Below the pieces are notes generated by a model. It saw only the letters and a list, made by a program, of their open reading frames with translations, was not told the origin of the DNA and did no database searches. The translations under genes were made by a program, and so were the position numbers. From Microbulbifer sp. SAOS-129_SWC (GTDB lineage Bacteria; Pseudomonadota; Gammaproteobacteria; Pseudomonadales; Cellvibrionaceae): a stretch of 64,000 bases of DNA. Every line of letters begins with the position of its first letter. Position 1 is the first letter of the stretch. Below, piece after piece: positions 52,101 to 63,099 of this stretch. The DNA lies in the NCBI RefSeq assembly GCF_039696035.1, contig NZ_CP155567.1, positions 4,211,001-4,275,000 on the forward strand, read 5' to 3'.

Positions 52101-52294
52101 CACTGCAGGACGAAGTGGGCACATACTGCCCCTACTGTGGCGAGCCCATCACGCTGCTGGTGGACCTGTCCGCAGGCGACCAGCACTACATAGAAGACTG
52201 CGAGGTGTGCTGCCGCCCGATGGCAGTCTCCGTCACTATCGACAGCGACGGCAGCGCCAGCGTCACCTTGCGGGATGAGAACAGCCCCGGCTGA
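52097..52294 (+). CDS. CPXCG-motif cysteine-rich protein
   Basis: 65 residues. GTYCPYCGEPITLLVDLSAG and DCEVCCRPMAVSVTID: CPYCG and CEVCC form a zinc-ribbon-like site. This short family is common in marine gammaproteobacteria; function unknown. It is coupled to the hydrolase gene (ATGA overlap). Confidence 0.88.
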   Translation: MTLQDEVGTYCPYCGEPITLLVDLSAGDQHYIEDCEVCCRPMAVSVTIDSDGSASVTLRDENSPG

Positions 52295-52448
52295 CGCCGC
52301 CGTCGCCAGCGTCCCGCAACCTTCCCTGGCCAGCGCGCGGCCGCCGAAAAAAGCCTTGCAGCATCACCGCCGCCAGTTAAAATCCGCGCCGCAAATCCCC
52401 ACAAACTGTATGGCTATGGCGCAAGCGCGCATTCAGGGAACCCACCAC

Positions 52449-52847
52449 ATGGAAACCACCGACGCCGACACCGTTTTCCAGAGCTACGGCCGCTGCTGTA
52501 TAAACGAAAGCTTCTTTACCGACTTCTACGACCGCTTCATGAGCAGCGGCGACGAGGTGCGCGCAATGTTCGTCGACACCGACATGCCGCAGCAGCGCCA
52601 CCTGCTGCGCAACGGCATCATGCAGCTGATCCTGCACGCGCGCGGCATGCCCGACACAAAATTGCGCGCGCTGGGCGACAGCCACTCGCGCACCGGCTAC
52701 AACATTCGCCCCGACCTCTACCGGCAATGGCTCGACGCCCTGCTCGACACCATCCGCCAACACGACCCCGAATACCGCGATGCGATCGGCAGCGCCTGGC
52801 AGCGCGCGCTGCAACCGGGGATCGAAGTGATCCGCGGCGCCTACTGA
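52449..52847 (+). CDS. Globin-domain protein
   Basis: 132 residues. ESFFTDFYDRFMSSGDEVRA, MFVDTDMPQQRHLLRNGIMQ, proximal heme His in LGDSHSRTGYNIRPDLYRQW and the helix H region RDAIGSAWQRALQPGIEVI match the single-domain globin fold. It probably binds O2, CO or NO in the cytosol or acts as a sensor. The ATG at 52449 is chosen (AGGGAACCCACC before it); the frame is open further upstream. Confidence 0.85.
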   Translation: METTDADTVFQSYGRCCINESFFTDFYDRFMSSGDEVRAMFVDTDMPQQRHLLRNGIMQLILHARGMPDTKLRALGDSHSRTGYNIRPDLYRQWLDALLDTIRQHDPEYRDAIGSAWQRALQPGIEVIRGAY

Positions 52848-52864
52848 TTCCCGCCACCGAACAG

Positions 52865-52899
52865 CCGGCCGCGCCAGCGAGTCCCGCCGGCGCGGCCGG
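52865..52899 (+). terminator. GC-rich hairpin after the globin gene
   Basis: Stem CCGGCCGCGCC / GGCGCGGCCGG with a 13-base loop, followed by TTTG only. Probable terminator, weak T run. Confidence 0.5.
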
Positions 52900-53093
52900 T
52901 TTGCCATCCCCCGGGGCCCTCTGTATAAATAATTCTGCCGCCTGTCCGGCACCCCCGACTGCCACCACCCCTGGTACGGACGTTGCAGTTCTGGAGCGAT
53001 AACAATAAATGCCTGCGCAATCTCAGCGGTAACGACCGCGCCCCTGCAGGCCAAATGCACTTCTACGGGAAACCCAAAGCAAGGAATTCGCCC

Positions 53094-55934
53094 ATGAAAA
53101 TAATCCACCAACTCTGGCTGCCCGCCGCCCTGGCGCTGGCCGTTTCCGCCTGCGGCAAATCCGCGCCGCCGCCATCGAGCGCCGCCGCAGACAACAGCGC
53201 GACACCGGCCGCACCGATGGCACAGAGCAGCGCCGCGGCCACCGAAGCGCTGCATATCCCCTATAAAAAATTCACCCTGCCCAACGGGCTGCGCGTGATC
53301 GTGCACGAAGACCACAAGGCACCGGTGGTGTCGGTAGGGGTCTGGTACCACGTGGGTTCCAAGGACGAGCGCCCCGGGCGCACCGGTTTTGCGCACCTGT
53401 TCGAGCACCTGATGTTCAACGGTTCGGAAAACTACAACGACGAATACTTCAAACCCTTTGAGCAGGCCGGTGCCACCGGCATGAACGGCACCACCTGGCT
53501 CGACCGCACCAACTACTTCGAAACCGTGCCCAGCAACGCGCTGGACATGGCCCTGTGGATGGAATCCGATCGCATGGGCCACCTGCTCGGCGCCCTCGAC
53601 CAGGCCAAGCTCGACGAGCAGCGCGGCGTGGTGCAGAACGAGAAACGCCAGGGCGAGAACCAGCCCTACGGCAAGGTATGGGAGCGCATGCAGGCGGCCA
53701 CCTACCCGGCCGGTCATCCCTACTCCTGGGAGACCATCGGTTCGATGGCAGACCTGAATGCGGCCTCCCTCGACGATGTCAAAACCTGGTTCAAGACCTA
53801 CTACGGCGCCTCCAACACCGTGCTGGTGCTGGCCGGCGACATCGACGAGAAAACCGCGCGGGAAAAAGCGGCCAAGTATTTCGGCGATATCTCCGCCGGC
53901 GATCCGCTGATCAAGAAAAAGGCCTGGATCGCCAAGCGCAACCAGCCCAAGCGCGACGTGATGTACGACCGCGTGGCCCAGCCGCGCCTGTACAAGGTGT
54001 GGAACACCCCCAACATGGGCCACGCCGACGCCGATGCGGTGAGCCTGGCCGCCGCGGTGCTGGGCCAGGGCAAGAACTCGCGCCTGTACAAGCGCCTGGT
54101 GTACAAGGACCAGATCGCGACCGACGTCAACATCGAGCTCGACGAGTTCGAACTGTCGTCGATGTTCCAGATTATCGCCGACGTCAAATCCGGCGTGGAT
54201 CCGGCCAAAGTGGAAAAGGCGATCGATGAAGAGGTTGCCCGCTTCCTGAAGGATGGCCCCACGGCCGAGGAACTGCAGCGCGCCAACATGACCGAGTACG
54301 CCAGCACCGCCCGCGCGCTGGAGCAGGTCGGTGGCTGGAGCGGCAAGGGCGTGATGCTGGCCCGCGGCGAACTCTACCTGAACGATCCCAACGGCCTGCT
54401 GAAATCCCTCAACCACAAGCAGCAACTGACCCCGCAGCAGGTACAGAAGGCGGCGCAGACCTGGATTTCCAGCGGCGATTACAACCTCGACGTCATGCCC
54501 TTCCCCGACTACAAGGTGGCCAGCAGCGGCGCCGACCGCTCCAAGCTGCCGGACCTGGGCAAGTTCCCGTCGGTGCCCTTCCCGCAACTGCAGACCGCGA
54601 AGATGGACAACGGCCTCCAGGTGATACTGGCCGAACGCCATTCAGTGCCGGTGGTCGATATGTCGCTGCGCTTTGACGCCGGTTACGCCGCCGACAAGGG
54701 CGCCAAGCTGGGCACCTCCAGCTACGCCATGTCGATGCTGACCGAGGGCACCGCCGATCTCAGCGCACTGGAAATCAGCGCGCGCGAGGAAACCCTCGGC
54801 GCCGAGATCAGTGCCAGTGCCAACATCGACACTTCCACCGTCGAGCTCAATGCGCTGACCGCCAACCTGGACAACTCCATCGACCTGTTTGCCGACGTAG
54901 TGCTGCACCCGGCCTTTGCCGCCGACGAAATCGAGCGCAAGCGCAGCCGCTGGATCGCCAGCATCCAGCAGGAAAAGACCCAGCCGGTGCAGATGGCTCT
55001 GCGCACCCTGCCACCGCTGCTGTACGGCAAGGACCACGCCTACGGCGTGCCGCTGACCGGCTCCGGTACCGAGGCCTCGATCCAGTCGCTGACCCGCGCC
55101 GACCTGCAGCAGTACCACGACACCTGGCTGCGCCCGGACAACGCCACCCTGGTGGTCACCGGTGATATCACCATGGACGCGCTGATGCAGAAGCTGGACA
55201 AGCACTTTGCCGACTGGCGCGCGCCGCAAAGCGCCGTGCCGCAGAAGAACCTGGCCAAAGTCGCCTACCCGCAGCACAGCAGTGTGTACCTGATCGACAA
55301 GCCCGGATCCGAGCAGTCGATGATCATCGGCGGCCTGCTGGCGCCTTCCAACGGTATCGCCAACAGCGACACGCTGCACATGATGAACGATATCCTCGGC
55401 GGCACCTTCACCGCGCGTATCAACATGAACCTGCGTGAAGACAAGCACTGGGCTTACGGTGCCTACACCTTCATGACCGGCGGCAAGGGGCAACAGCCGC
55501 TGCTGGTGTATGCGCCGGTGCAGACCGACAAGACCAGTGAATCCCTCAATGAGCTGCGCAAGGAGCTGCGCGCCTATGTGGGCAACAAGCCGGCGCGCGA
55601 GGACGAGCTGCAGAAGCTCAAGGACAAGCGCATCCACGAGCTGCCCGGCCGCTTCGAAACCATCGCCGCTGTGTCCGGTGCGGTGTCCAACATGGTCACC
55701 TACGACCGCCCGCTGGATTACATGGACGGTTACGCCGAGCGCATCCGTACCATGGACCTGGCCAGCATCCGCGAGATGGCCAAGCAGACCATCAAGCCGG
55801 ACCAGTTCATCTGGGTGGTGGTAGGTGACAAGGCGAAGATCGTCGACGGCATCCGCGATCTGGAGCTGGGCCCGATCACCGAGATCGACGCCGACGGCAA
55901 ACCGATGACCAGTGCGGTGGCCGGCAGCCGCTGA
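53094..55934 (+). CDS. M16-family metalloprotease lipoprotein
   Basis: 946 residues, two M16 halves. Lipobox ALAVSAC (Cys19) followed by a Ser/Ala/Pro-rich linker. The N-terminal half has the inverted zinc motif FAHLFEHLMFNGSENYND (HxxEH), with the third ligand E in the downstream region; the C-terminal half (from about residue 510, LPDLGKFPSVPFPQLQTAKM) has GTSSYAMSMLTEGT where the motif would be and is non-catalytic, as usual for this family (PqqL-like). It degrades peptides at the outer or inner envelope face. Upstream open frame rejected: the ATG at 53094 starts the lipoprotein signal. Confidence 0.92.
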   Translation: MKIIHQLWLPAALALAVSACGKSAPPPSSAAADNSATPAAPMAQSSAAATEALHIPYKKFTLPNGLRVIVHEDHKAPVVSVGVWYHVGSKDERPGRTGFAHLFEHLMFNGSENYNDEYFKPFEQAGATGMNGTTWLDRTNYFETVPSNALDMALWMESDRMGHLLGALDQAKLDEQRGVVQNEKRQGENQPYGKVWERMQAATYPAGHPYSWETIGSMADLNAASLDDVKTWFKTYYGASNTVLVLAGDIDEKTAREKAAKYFGDISAGDPLIKKKAWIAKRNQPKRDVMYDRVAQPRLYKVWNTPNMGHADADAVSLAAAVLGQGKNSRLYKRLVYKDQIATDVNIELDEFELSSMFQIIADVKSGVDPAKVEKAIDEEVARFLKDGPTAEELQRANMTEYASTARALEQVGGWSGKGVMLARGELYLNDPNGLLKSLNHKQQLTPQQVQKAAQTWISSGDYNLDVMPFPDYKVASSGADRSKLPDLGKFPSVPFPQLQTAKMDNGLQVILAERHSVPVVDMSLRFDAGYAADKGAKLGTSSYAMSMLTEGTADLSALEISAREETLGAEISASANIDTSTVELNALTANLDNSIDLFADVVLHPAFAADEIERKRSRWIASIQQEKTQPVQMALRTLPPLLYGKDHAYGVPLTGSGTEASIQSLTRADLQQYHDTWLRPDNATLVVTGDITMDALMQKLDKHFADWRAPQSAVPQKNLAKVAYPQHSSVYLIDKPGSEQSMIIGGLLAPSNGIANSDTLHMMNDILGGTFTARINMNLREDKHWAYGAYTFMTGGKGQQPLLVYAPVQTDKTSESLNELRKELRAYVGNKPAREDELQKLKDKRIHELPGRFETIAAVSGAVSNMVTYDRPLDYMDGYAERIRTMDLASIREMAKQTIKPDQFIWVVVGDKAKIVDGIRDLELGPITEIDADGKPMTSAVAGSR

Positions 55935-55942
55935 TCCCCGCG

Positions 55943-55972
55943 AGCCGCCGCCGATTTACCGCGGCGGCTTTT
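55943..55972 (+). terminator. Terminator of the M16 gene
   Basis: Nine-base stem AGCCGCCGC / GCGGCGGCT with loop CGATTTACC, followed by TTTT. It starts nine bases after the stop codon. Confidence 0.85.
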
Positions 55973-55993
55973 GCGCATTCGCGCAGACGCGAA

Positions 55994-56020
55994 CGGCGCC
56001 CACTGCGGGCGCCGTTTTTT
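55994..56020 (+). terminator. Second terminator hairpin
   Basis: Stem CGGCGCCC / GGGCGCCG with loop ACTGC and six T bases. Tandem backup of the previous terminator. The rest of the 55935-56396 interval shows no gene. Confidence 0.85.
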
Positions 56021-56396
56021 ATTGGGGGCCGGGAGATAGCAGAAGAAGGTGCCGAGACGGGAAATTGCTGCCGGACGGGAAGCCGGGGCAAGCGCAAGCA
56101 GTACGCCTGTACTGCTCTTTTTTGCAGGACGCTAAAGCCGAGACGTAATTCGGTTTTCCTCCCTCAGTGTGATTGCACGCCAATCGGCTTAGTAAAATCA
56201 TTTTTGCCAAGGGCATCACGACTGCGGCAGTTCTCACTTGGCGAATGGGGCCAAGCTGCTACTTTTTAGATTCCCACCGAGCAGTCGGTCCTGTGGCGCT
56301 GCGGCCTCCGCGCCGGGCACGTATGACCGGGTGGACACAATAATGACAGGGCACCGCACCGCGGACGCCCGATAATCACCTCGTGTGGAGCTTTCA

Positions 56397-57959
<1,563 letters not shown>

Positions 57960-57995
57960 GCTGCACACCCGTGTCATCAACGATGACCGCAACGT

Positions 57996-58022
57996 AAAAA
58001 GGGGCCGCGAGGCCCCTTTTTT
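57996..58022. terminator. Bidirectional terminator
   Basis: AAAAA, stem GGGGCC / GGCCCC with loop GCGA, then TTTTTT. It serves the S8 gene and the convergent 58083-58499 gene. Confidence 0.9.
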
Positions 58023-58082
58023 ATTGGCTGAAACAGAGCGTTGCGCAGCGCCTGCCCGGCGCCACCAGCGGGCGCACCCGGA

Positions 58083-58499
58083 TCAGGGTTCACTGCCCGG
58101 CAACACCGCCTCCTTCTGTGCCTCGCGCAATTGTTGCAGGCGCGCGCTGGTCTCTGCCGCGCTATCCCGCTGCGGGGCGATACTCTGCACCGGCGCCGCC
58201 TCGGCGCGCAGCAACTGCTGCTCCGCGGTCCGCTCTGCCGCATCGTCCGGCACCAGTACCAGCTTGGGCGCATTGCTGTTGAAGCCCAGCAGCACCCAGA
58301 TAAAAAACAGCAGGCACAGAAAGCGGATCACCAGGGTGCGGTCGAGCAGCCAGTGCAGGCTGTCGCCGCGGTTGCGCAGCAGGCGTGCGCGGTAAAACAC
58401 ATTCAACGCCAGCAGAATACAGGCGGCGATCACCGCCCAGGTTGCCAGGCCGCCGAGGGCGGACACCAGCCAGTTGGAAATCTGTGAATTGATTGTCAT
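58083..58499 (-). CDS. Membrane protein of unknown function
   Basis: 138 residues. Two membrane helices (VSALGGLATWAVIAACILLA and VIRFLCLLFFIWVLLGF) followed by a charged, probably coiled tail (ERTAEQQLLRAEAAPVQSI, ETSARLQQLREAQKEAVLPG). No family recognised. It begins 24 bases after the SPFH stop, so it probably belongs to that operon. Confidence 0.72.
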   Translation of the reverse strand: MTINSQISNWLVSALGGLATWAVIAACILLALNVFYRARLLRNRGDSLHWLLDRTLVIRFLCLLFFIWVLLGFNSNAPKLVLVPDDAAERTAEQQLLRAEAAPVQSIAPQRDSAAETSARLQQLREAQKEAVLPGSEP

Positions 58500-58523
58500 C
58501 TGAACTTTCTCCCTCGCCGGCCG

Positions 58524-59417
58524 CTAGCGGCCCTTGCGCGCCACCTGTTTCACCTGACTGCTGAACACCGCCTGTTGCAGGCCGATGGTGCCCAGCGCCT
58601 CCACCGGCAGGAAGACCTTGTTGTCGGACTCGGCCATCTTGTCCAGCACTTCCAGCGTGCGGTAAGCCAGGTACTTGTCGGTCACCGACTTGGCCAGCAG
58701 GTCGTTAACCTCCTTCTGGCCGATGGCCTTCTCGCGGGCGATGGCGCGGTTCATTTTCTCGCGCTCGAGGTCGCGCTCCATCTGGATTTTCTGGATCTCG
58801 AACTGCGCCTTTTCCTGCTCGATCAGTTCGCGGCGCTCGGCGGCGCGCTCCTTGGCCTCGGTGATGACCTTGGGAAACTGCACATCGGCGAGCCCCAGGC
58901 GCTTGATCGCAATCGGCGTGCCCTCCAGCGCCTGGCTCACTTCGGCGAACAGCTCGCGGCTCAGGGCCTCGCGGCTGGAGGCAATCTCGTTGATCGAATA
59001 CTTGGCCACCACCCGGCGCACCACGTCGCGAATCACCGGCTGGGCGTAGGTGTCGTACACATGCTTGACCGAGATATTGTCGTTCAGCGGCGGGATACGA
59101 TCGAAGATGTTGTCGATCATCTGGCGATTGATCGCCGCGGTCATGCGCACATCGAAATTCATGTTCAGCTGGTCCTTGGGCATAAACAGCTTGAACTTCT
59201 CCATATGGCCGAAATCCGCCGTGGCCAGGGTGACCAGCTTGTCGCAGTAGAAGAGGCACATATCCAGGCGAAACTTGGACGGCGGCACGGTTTCCGGCTT
59301 GTATCCGTTCTTGGTCAGAATCTTGCCCACATGCGCGGGCGGCACCTCCACACGGTCGGCACAGGCCGCCAGGCTCAGGAACAACGAAATAGTCAGTAAT
59401 TTGTACAATGTCCGCAT
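58524..59417 (-). CDS. SPFH-domain lipoprotein
   Basis: 297 residues. Lipobox LFLSLAAC (Cys19) and an SPFH/band 7 domain from VEVPPAHVGKILTKNGYKPE to VQFPKVITEAKERAAERREL, followed by a long helix rich in E, K and R (EQEKAQFEIQKIQMERDLER) as in flotillin-like proteins. Predicted to be in the envelope, facing the periplasm, an unusual location for SPFH proteins, which are mostly membrane-anchored on the cytosolic side. The ATG at 59415-59417 is the start of the lipoprotein signal; the longer open frame is a shadow. Confidence 0.85.
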   Translation of the reverse strand: MRTLYKLLTISLFLSLAACADRVEVPPAHVGKILTKNGYKPETVPPSKFRLDMCLFYCDKLVTLATADFGHMEKFKLFMPKDQLNMNFDVRMTAAINRQMIDNIFDRIPPLNDNISVKHVYDTYAQPVIRDVVRRVVAKYSINEIASSREALSRELFAEVSQALEGTPIAIKRLGLADVQFPKVITEAKERAAERRELIEQEKAQFEIQKIQMERDLEREKMNRAIAREKAIGQKEVNDLLAKSVTDKYLAYRTLEVLDKMAESDNKVFLPVEALGTIGLQQAVFSSQVKQVARKGR

Positions 59418-59573
59418 TGCGCAACCCCGAATTGCTGCATGATTTATAGGTATGGTTTCGCGCCCAGTGTACCCCAGCAGCGCCCCGCCTGTATGAGCCG
59501 CGTCGATGGGCCGGGGCGGCAAACTGTGATTCAATAGCGCCCCCGTCAGAGACACCGAGACCAACAACAACCT

Positions 59574-59804
59574 ATGGAACTGGAATTCTTGACCGCCACC
59601 CTGTTCAACCTGGGCATCAACCTGTTGTACACCTTGCTGGCGCTGTTTATCGGCATCCTCGCGCTGCTGACCATTGATAAAAAGTTGCTGAAAAACGTCG
59701 ATATCGAGTTGGAACTGAAGAACGGCAACCTCGCGGTAGCAATCTTTTCCTCCACCGTCCTCATCTTTGTCGCCCTGATTATTTCCTTCGGGCTGAAAGG
59801 CTGA
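59574..59804 (+). CDS. DUF350 membrane protein
   Basis: 76 residues, two membrane helices (LGINLLYTLLALFIGILALL and LAVAIFSSTVLIFVALIIS). DUF350 proteins occur next to transglutaminase or spermidine-synthase-like genes. Its stop overlaps the start of the transglutaminase gene, and it is divergent from the SPFH gene. Confidence 0.85.
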   Translation: MELEFLTATLFNLGINLLYTLLALFIGILALLTIDKKLLKNVDIELELKNGNLAVAIFSSTVLIFVALIISFGLKG

Positions 59805-60637
59805 TGCGCGGCTGGCTGCTGCTGGCGGCACTCGCGGCGGCGCTGCTGCTGCCGGATCTCGCCCTGCGCCAGCAGCGCCCCACCCCGCAGCCGGACAACA
59901 CGGCGCTGCCGGGCCTGGCCGAAGCGCGCCGACAGGCCGTGGGCGCGACACAGCCGGCCAGTTACCACCGCGACCGCCAGGCCGGCGTGGTGCGGGTGCA
60001 GGGCACCAGCAAACCGCTGACCGAGGCCTACGTGCAGCGCGCCGTGTCCGGACGCAGCGCCGCGCAGAGTGCCTATATGTCGGTGTGGAACTGGCAGGGC
60101 ATTCCCTCGGCAACCATTTCTGCGCGCGGGCTCGACAGCCAGCACCACTTCGCCAACAGCTACCTGGTGGGCTTCAAGCCGTTCAAGACCCGCCAGCTGT
60201 GGGTACCGCTGTATACGCTGGCGGTGCGCAAGGAATACCAGTACGACGCACAGCAGTATGGCGGTCTCGCCGATGTGTGGCAGACCTCACGCCAGTCCTT
60301 TTATCAGAAGCGCGGCGACTGCGAGGACCACGCGCTGCTGCTGGCGGATTGGCTGATCGAACTCGGCGTCGATGCGCGGGTGGCGGTGGGCACCTACAAG
60401 GGCTCCGGCCACGCGTGGGTGGTGGCGATTGTCGACGACCAGGAGTACCTGCTGGAAGCTACCAGCAAGCGCCGCATTTCCACCTGGAAGGCGCTGCCGC
60501 TGGCGCAACTGGTGGACGGCTACAATGTCGAATTCCAGTTCAACCGCCACTTTTTCTGGGCGCGAAAAAACAATACGCCCACGCGCCGCTATCGCGGCAA
60601 CCAGTGGATCAAAAAGTCACAGTTTATCCATAGCTGA
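59804..60637 (+). CDS. Exported transglutaminase-like cysteine protein
   Basis: 277 residues. An N-terminal signal or membrane anchor (LLLAALAAALLLPDLALR), then a transglutaminase-like core with Cys in SFYQKRGDCEDHALLLADWL, His in GSGHAWVVAIVDDQEY and the acid in the next strand. It could be a protease or amidotransferase in the periplasm. Its ATG overlaps the DUF350 stop by one base, so the pair is translated together. Confidence 0.85.
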   Translation: MRGWLLLAALAAALLLPDLALRQQRPTPQPDNTALPGLAEARRQAVGATQPASYHRDRQAGVVRVQGTSKPLTEAYVQRAVSGRSAAQSAYMSVWNWQGIPSATISARGLDSQHHFANSYLVGFKPFKTRQLWVPLYTLAVRKEYQYDAQQYGGLADVWQTSRQSFYQKRGDCEDHALLLADWLIELGVDARVAVGTYKGSGHAWVVAIVDDQEYLLEATSKRRISTWKALPLAQLVDGYNVEFQFNRHFFWARKNNTPTRRYRGNQWIKKSQFIHS

Positions 60638-60732
60638 CAAACCGCCCGACGATGCGCCCGCGCAGCGGAGCTCGGGCCGCTAGCTGACAGAGACCGGAAA
60701 AGCGATTTCGGCACCCCGGACGAGTTACAACC

Positions 60733-61926
60733 ATGCTGCCCCTCGACTACATATTTTTTTCGGTGCTCGCCACCAACGCGATGCTCGGCTCCATACTGCT
60801 GATCACCTGGTGCAGTATCGAACGCAAGCCCCACACCTTCTACTGGGCCCTGCTGTTCTGGCTGCTGGTAGTGAATATGCTGCTGAATGCGGCGCGCGAC
60901 CTGTTTCCCGACCGCAATGTCTACTGGCTGATCGTCAACGCCACCTCGCTGCTGGTGCAGGGGCTGGCGGTGGGGGGCTACCGCTACCGCGCCGGATTGC
61001 GGCCATTCCCACCCATACTGATCGGCTACCTGCTGGCGGTGGAGCTGGTGATCGCCTGGTTCACCTTCGGGCACCCGCATATGGGCCTGCGCATGGCGCC
61101 CACACCGCTGTCCGGCGCCGTGGCCGCACTGCTGTGCATCCGCACCCTGGCCCGCAAGGAGGGCAGACTGCGCCCGGCGGAGTGGGGCACCATCAGCCTG
61201 TTTATTCTCTACACCCTGGCGCAAGTGTCTTACGCGGGTGTTGCCCTGATGCAGGGCGCCGAGCGCGACGACTACTGGTTGTCGATCTACAGCAATATGA
61301 ATTTCCTGATGATGCCGGCGATCAACGGCGGACTGGGGCTGTTCACCGTGCTGCTCGTCGCCGACGACCTGGCCGTACGCATGCGCCGGCTGGCCACCAC
61401 CGACCAGCTCACCGGGCTGGCCAACCGCCGCGGCTTCTTTGACACAACCGAACAGATTTTCGAGCACTGCCGTCGGCAGAGTTGTAATGCCTATCTGGCC
61501 CTGGTGGATGTCGATCACTTCAAAACCATCAACGACCGCTACGGACACCACGCCGGCGACAGCGCACTACGGCAGTTCGCGCGGCTGCTGCTACTGAAAA
61601 CCGACTGCCGTGATATCACCGCACGCATGGGCGGCGAGGAATTCGTGGTGCTGTTTCCTGCCGGCGATATGAGCGAGGCCAGTGCCAAGGTCGAGCAGCT
61701 GCGCCGGGATATCGAAGCCATGACCGTCATCGCCGGGCAGCAGCGCTTTTCCCTCACCGCCAGTTTCGGCCTGGTGAGTATTGCGGCCCACCACGGCAAT
61801 ATCGTCAGCGCCGTCAATCGCGCCGATGACCTGCTCTACCGCGCCAAGCGCGAGGGCAGAAACCGGGTGGTGCACGAAACCAAAGAGAATGCAGAAACCG
61901 CTCCGCCGGCAACTGTGACACAGTAG
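60733..61926 (+). CDS. Membrane-anchored diguanylate cyclase
   Basis: 397 residues. Residues 1-210 carry about six membrane helices (LDYIFFSVLATNAMLGSILL; LLFWLLVVNMLLNAARDLF; ILIGYLLAVELVIAWFTFG). Residues about 225-385 form a GGDEF domain: DQLTGLANRRGFFDTTEQIF, LVDVDHFKTINDRYGHHAGD, ITARMGGEEFVVLFPAGDMS (active site GGEEF), DLLYRAKREGRNRVV. No RxxD inhibitory site lies five residues before GGEEF. It makes c-di-GMP in response to an unknown membrane signal. Confidence 0.92.
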   Translation: MLPLDYIFFSVLATNAMLGSILLITWCSIERKPHTFYWALLFWLLVVNMLLNAARDLFPDRNVYWLIVNATSLLVQGLAVGGYRYRAGLRPFPPILIGYLLAVELVIAWFTFGHPHMGLRMAPTPLSGAVAALLCIRTLARKEGRLRPAEWGTISLFILYTLAQVSYAGVALMQGAERDDYWLSIYSNMNFLMMPAINGGLGLFTVLLVADDLAVRMRRLATTDQLTGLANRRGFFDTTEQIFEHCRRQSCNAYLALVDVDHFKTINDRYGHHAGDSALRQFARLLLLKTDCRDITARMGGEEFVVLFPAGDMSEASAKVEQLRRDIEAMTVIAGQQRFSLTASFGLVSIAAHHGNIVSAVNRADDLLYRAKREGRNRVVHETKENAETAPPATVTQ

Positions 61927-62180
61927 AACCAGGATGCGCCGCGCACCCCAGCGGCGCTCCTGTTATCGCGCAGCTCACTCCTGCCACCGTCGCTCCCCCA
62001 TCCCACCCGGACTTTGGCACAGTTAATGCTTTATCTCCTCTGTACAGGGGAGTGAAGTGCCCGCAGAGACAATCCCCTCGATCCATCAGGCAACTGCGAA
62101 CTCGAGTTTCGCCGGGTTGCGGCGATATACCACCGCAGCCGGCATTCCCTCGAGAAATCTAATAATGATCAGGGGGCCGC

Positions 62181-63005
62181 ATGAGTATTCACGACATAAC
62201 ACTATTTATTCTCCTGCTGTGCTGTGCCGGGTTGATTGCCGGCATCACTTCGGGACTGTTTGGCAACGGCGGCGGGTTTGTGGTGGTGCCGGCACTGCTG
62301 GCGGTATTTCCGTTTCTCCCCAACAGCACCCATGAAATCATGCGCGTGGCGGTGGGCACCTCGCTGGCCTCGATCGTGATCTCCTCGGCGCGCTCGGTGC
62401 AGGCCCACAGCCGCCGCGGGGCAGTGGACTTCAAGGTACTGCGCGACTGGTCCATCTGGGTGCTACTGGGTGTGGCGGCGGGGCTCTATATCGCCTCGTT
62501 TACCGAGAGCCGCAACTTGATTGTGGTGTTCGCCACCGGCGTACTGGTCTACTCCATCTACTTCCTGTTCCCGCACCTGTTCGATCGCTTCAAGGGCCGG
62601 CTGACCATGCCCACCGGGATGGCGCGGGCATCGCTGGCAAGTTTTCTCGGCGGCTTTTCTTCGCTGCTCGGTATCGGCGGCGGCACCATAACGGTGATGA
62701 CCATGGTGCTGTGCAACAGGCCGGTGCACCAGGCCGTGGCAACTGCTGCCGGCATCGGCTTCCTGATCGGGCTACCGGGCGCCATCGGCTTCCTGATCAT
62801 GGGCCTGCACGAGCCGGACCTGCCGTTCGGCTCGATCGGCTACATCAATATCCCGGCACTGCTGGCCATCTCCGCATTTTCAGTGATCTCCGCACCGATC
62901 GGTGCGCGCTGGGCGCACAGTCTCGACGAGGTCAACCTGAAGCGCCTGTTTGGCCTCTACCTGGTGCTGGTTTCCATCACCATGTACGCCAAGACCATCA
63001 GTTGA
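62181..63005 (+). CDS. TauE/SafE-family permease
   Basis: 274 residues, eight membrane helices. GITSGLFGNGGGFVVVPALL and the mirrored SFLGGFSSLLGIGGGTITVM are the two G-rich motifs of the TauE/SafE sulfite or organosulfonate exporter family. Inner membrane. The substrate is probably a small sulfur anion, by family. The ATG at 62181 is preceded by GGGGGCCGC. Confidence 0.88.
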   Translation: MSIHDITLFILLLCCAGLIAGITSGLFGNGGGFVVVPALLAVFPFLPNSTHEIMRVAVGTSLASIVISSARSVQAHSRRGAVDFKVLRDWSIWVLLGVAAGLYIASFTESRNLIVVFATGVLVYSIYFLFPHLFDRFKGRLTMPTGMARASLASFLGGFSSLLGIGGGTITVMTMVLCNRPVHQAVATAAGIGFLIGLPGAIGFLIMGLHEPDLPFGSIGYINIPALLAISAFSVISAPIGARWAHSLDEVNLKRLFGLYLVLVSITMYAKTIS

Positions 63006-63029
63006 TCGCGCGGCGATAAGCGAATAGTC

Positions 63030-63058
63030 CGTCTCCGCGCAGCACCTGTGCGGAGACG
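63030..63058 (+). terminator. Hairpin after the permease gene
   Basis: Nine-base stem CGTCTCCGC / GCGGAGACG with a large loop; TGCTTGTTTG follows. Weak terminator candidate. Confidence 0.55.
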
Positions 63059-63099
63059 TGCTTGTTTGTGAGGTTCCTTCAACAATCAGGGGAAAAATA

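Noticed and set aside
52377-54641. 754-residue open frame on the minus strand
   Set aside because: It is antisense to the M16 protease, is rich in H, G, V and R as expected from the complement of a GC-rich gene, and has no family match or ribosome binding site.
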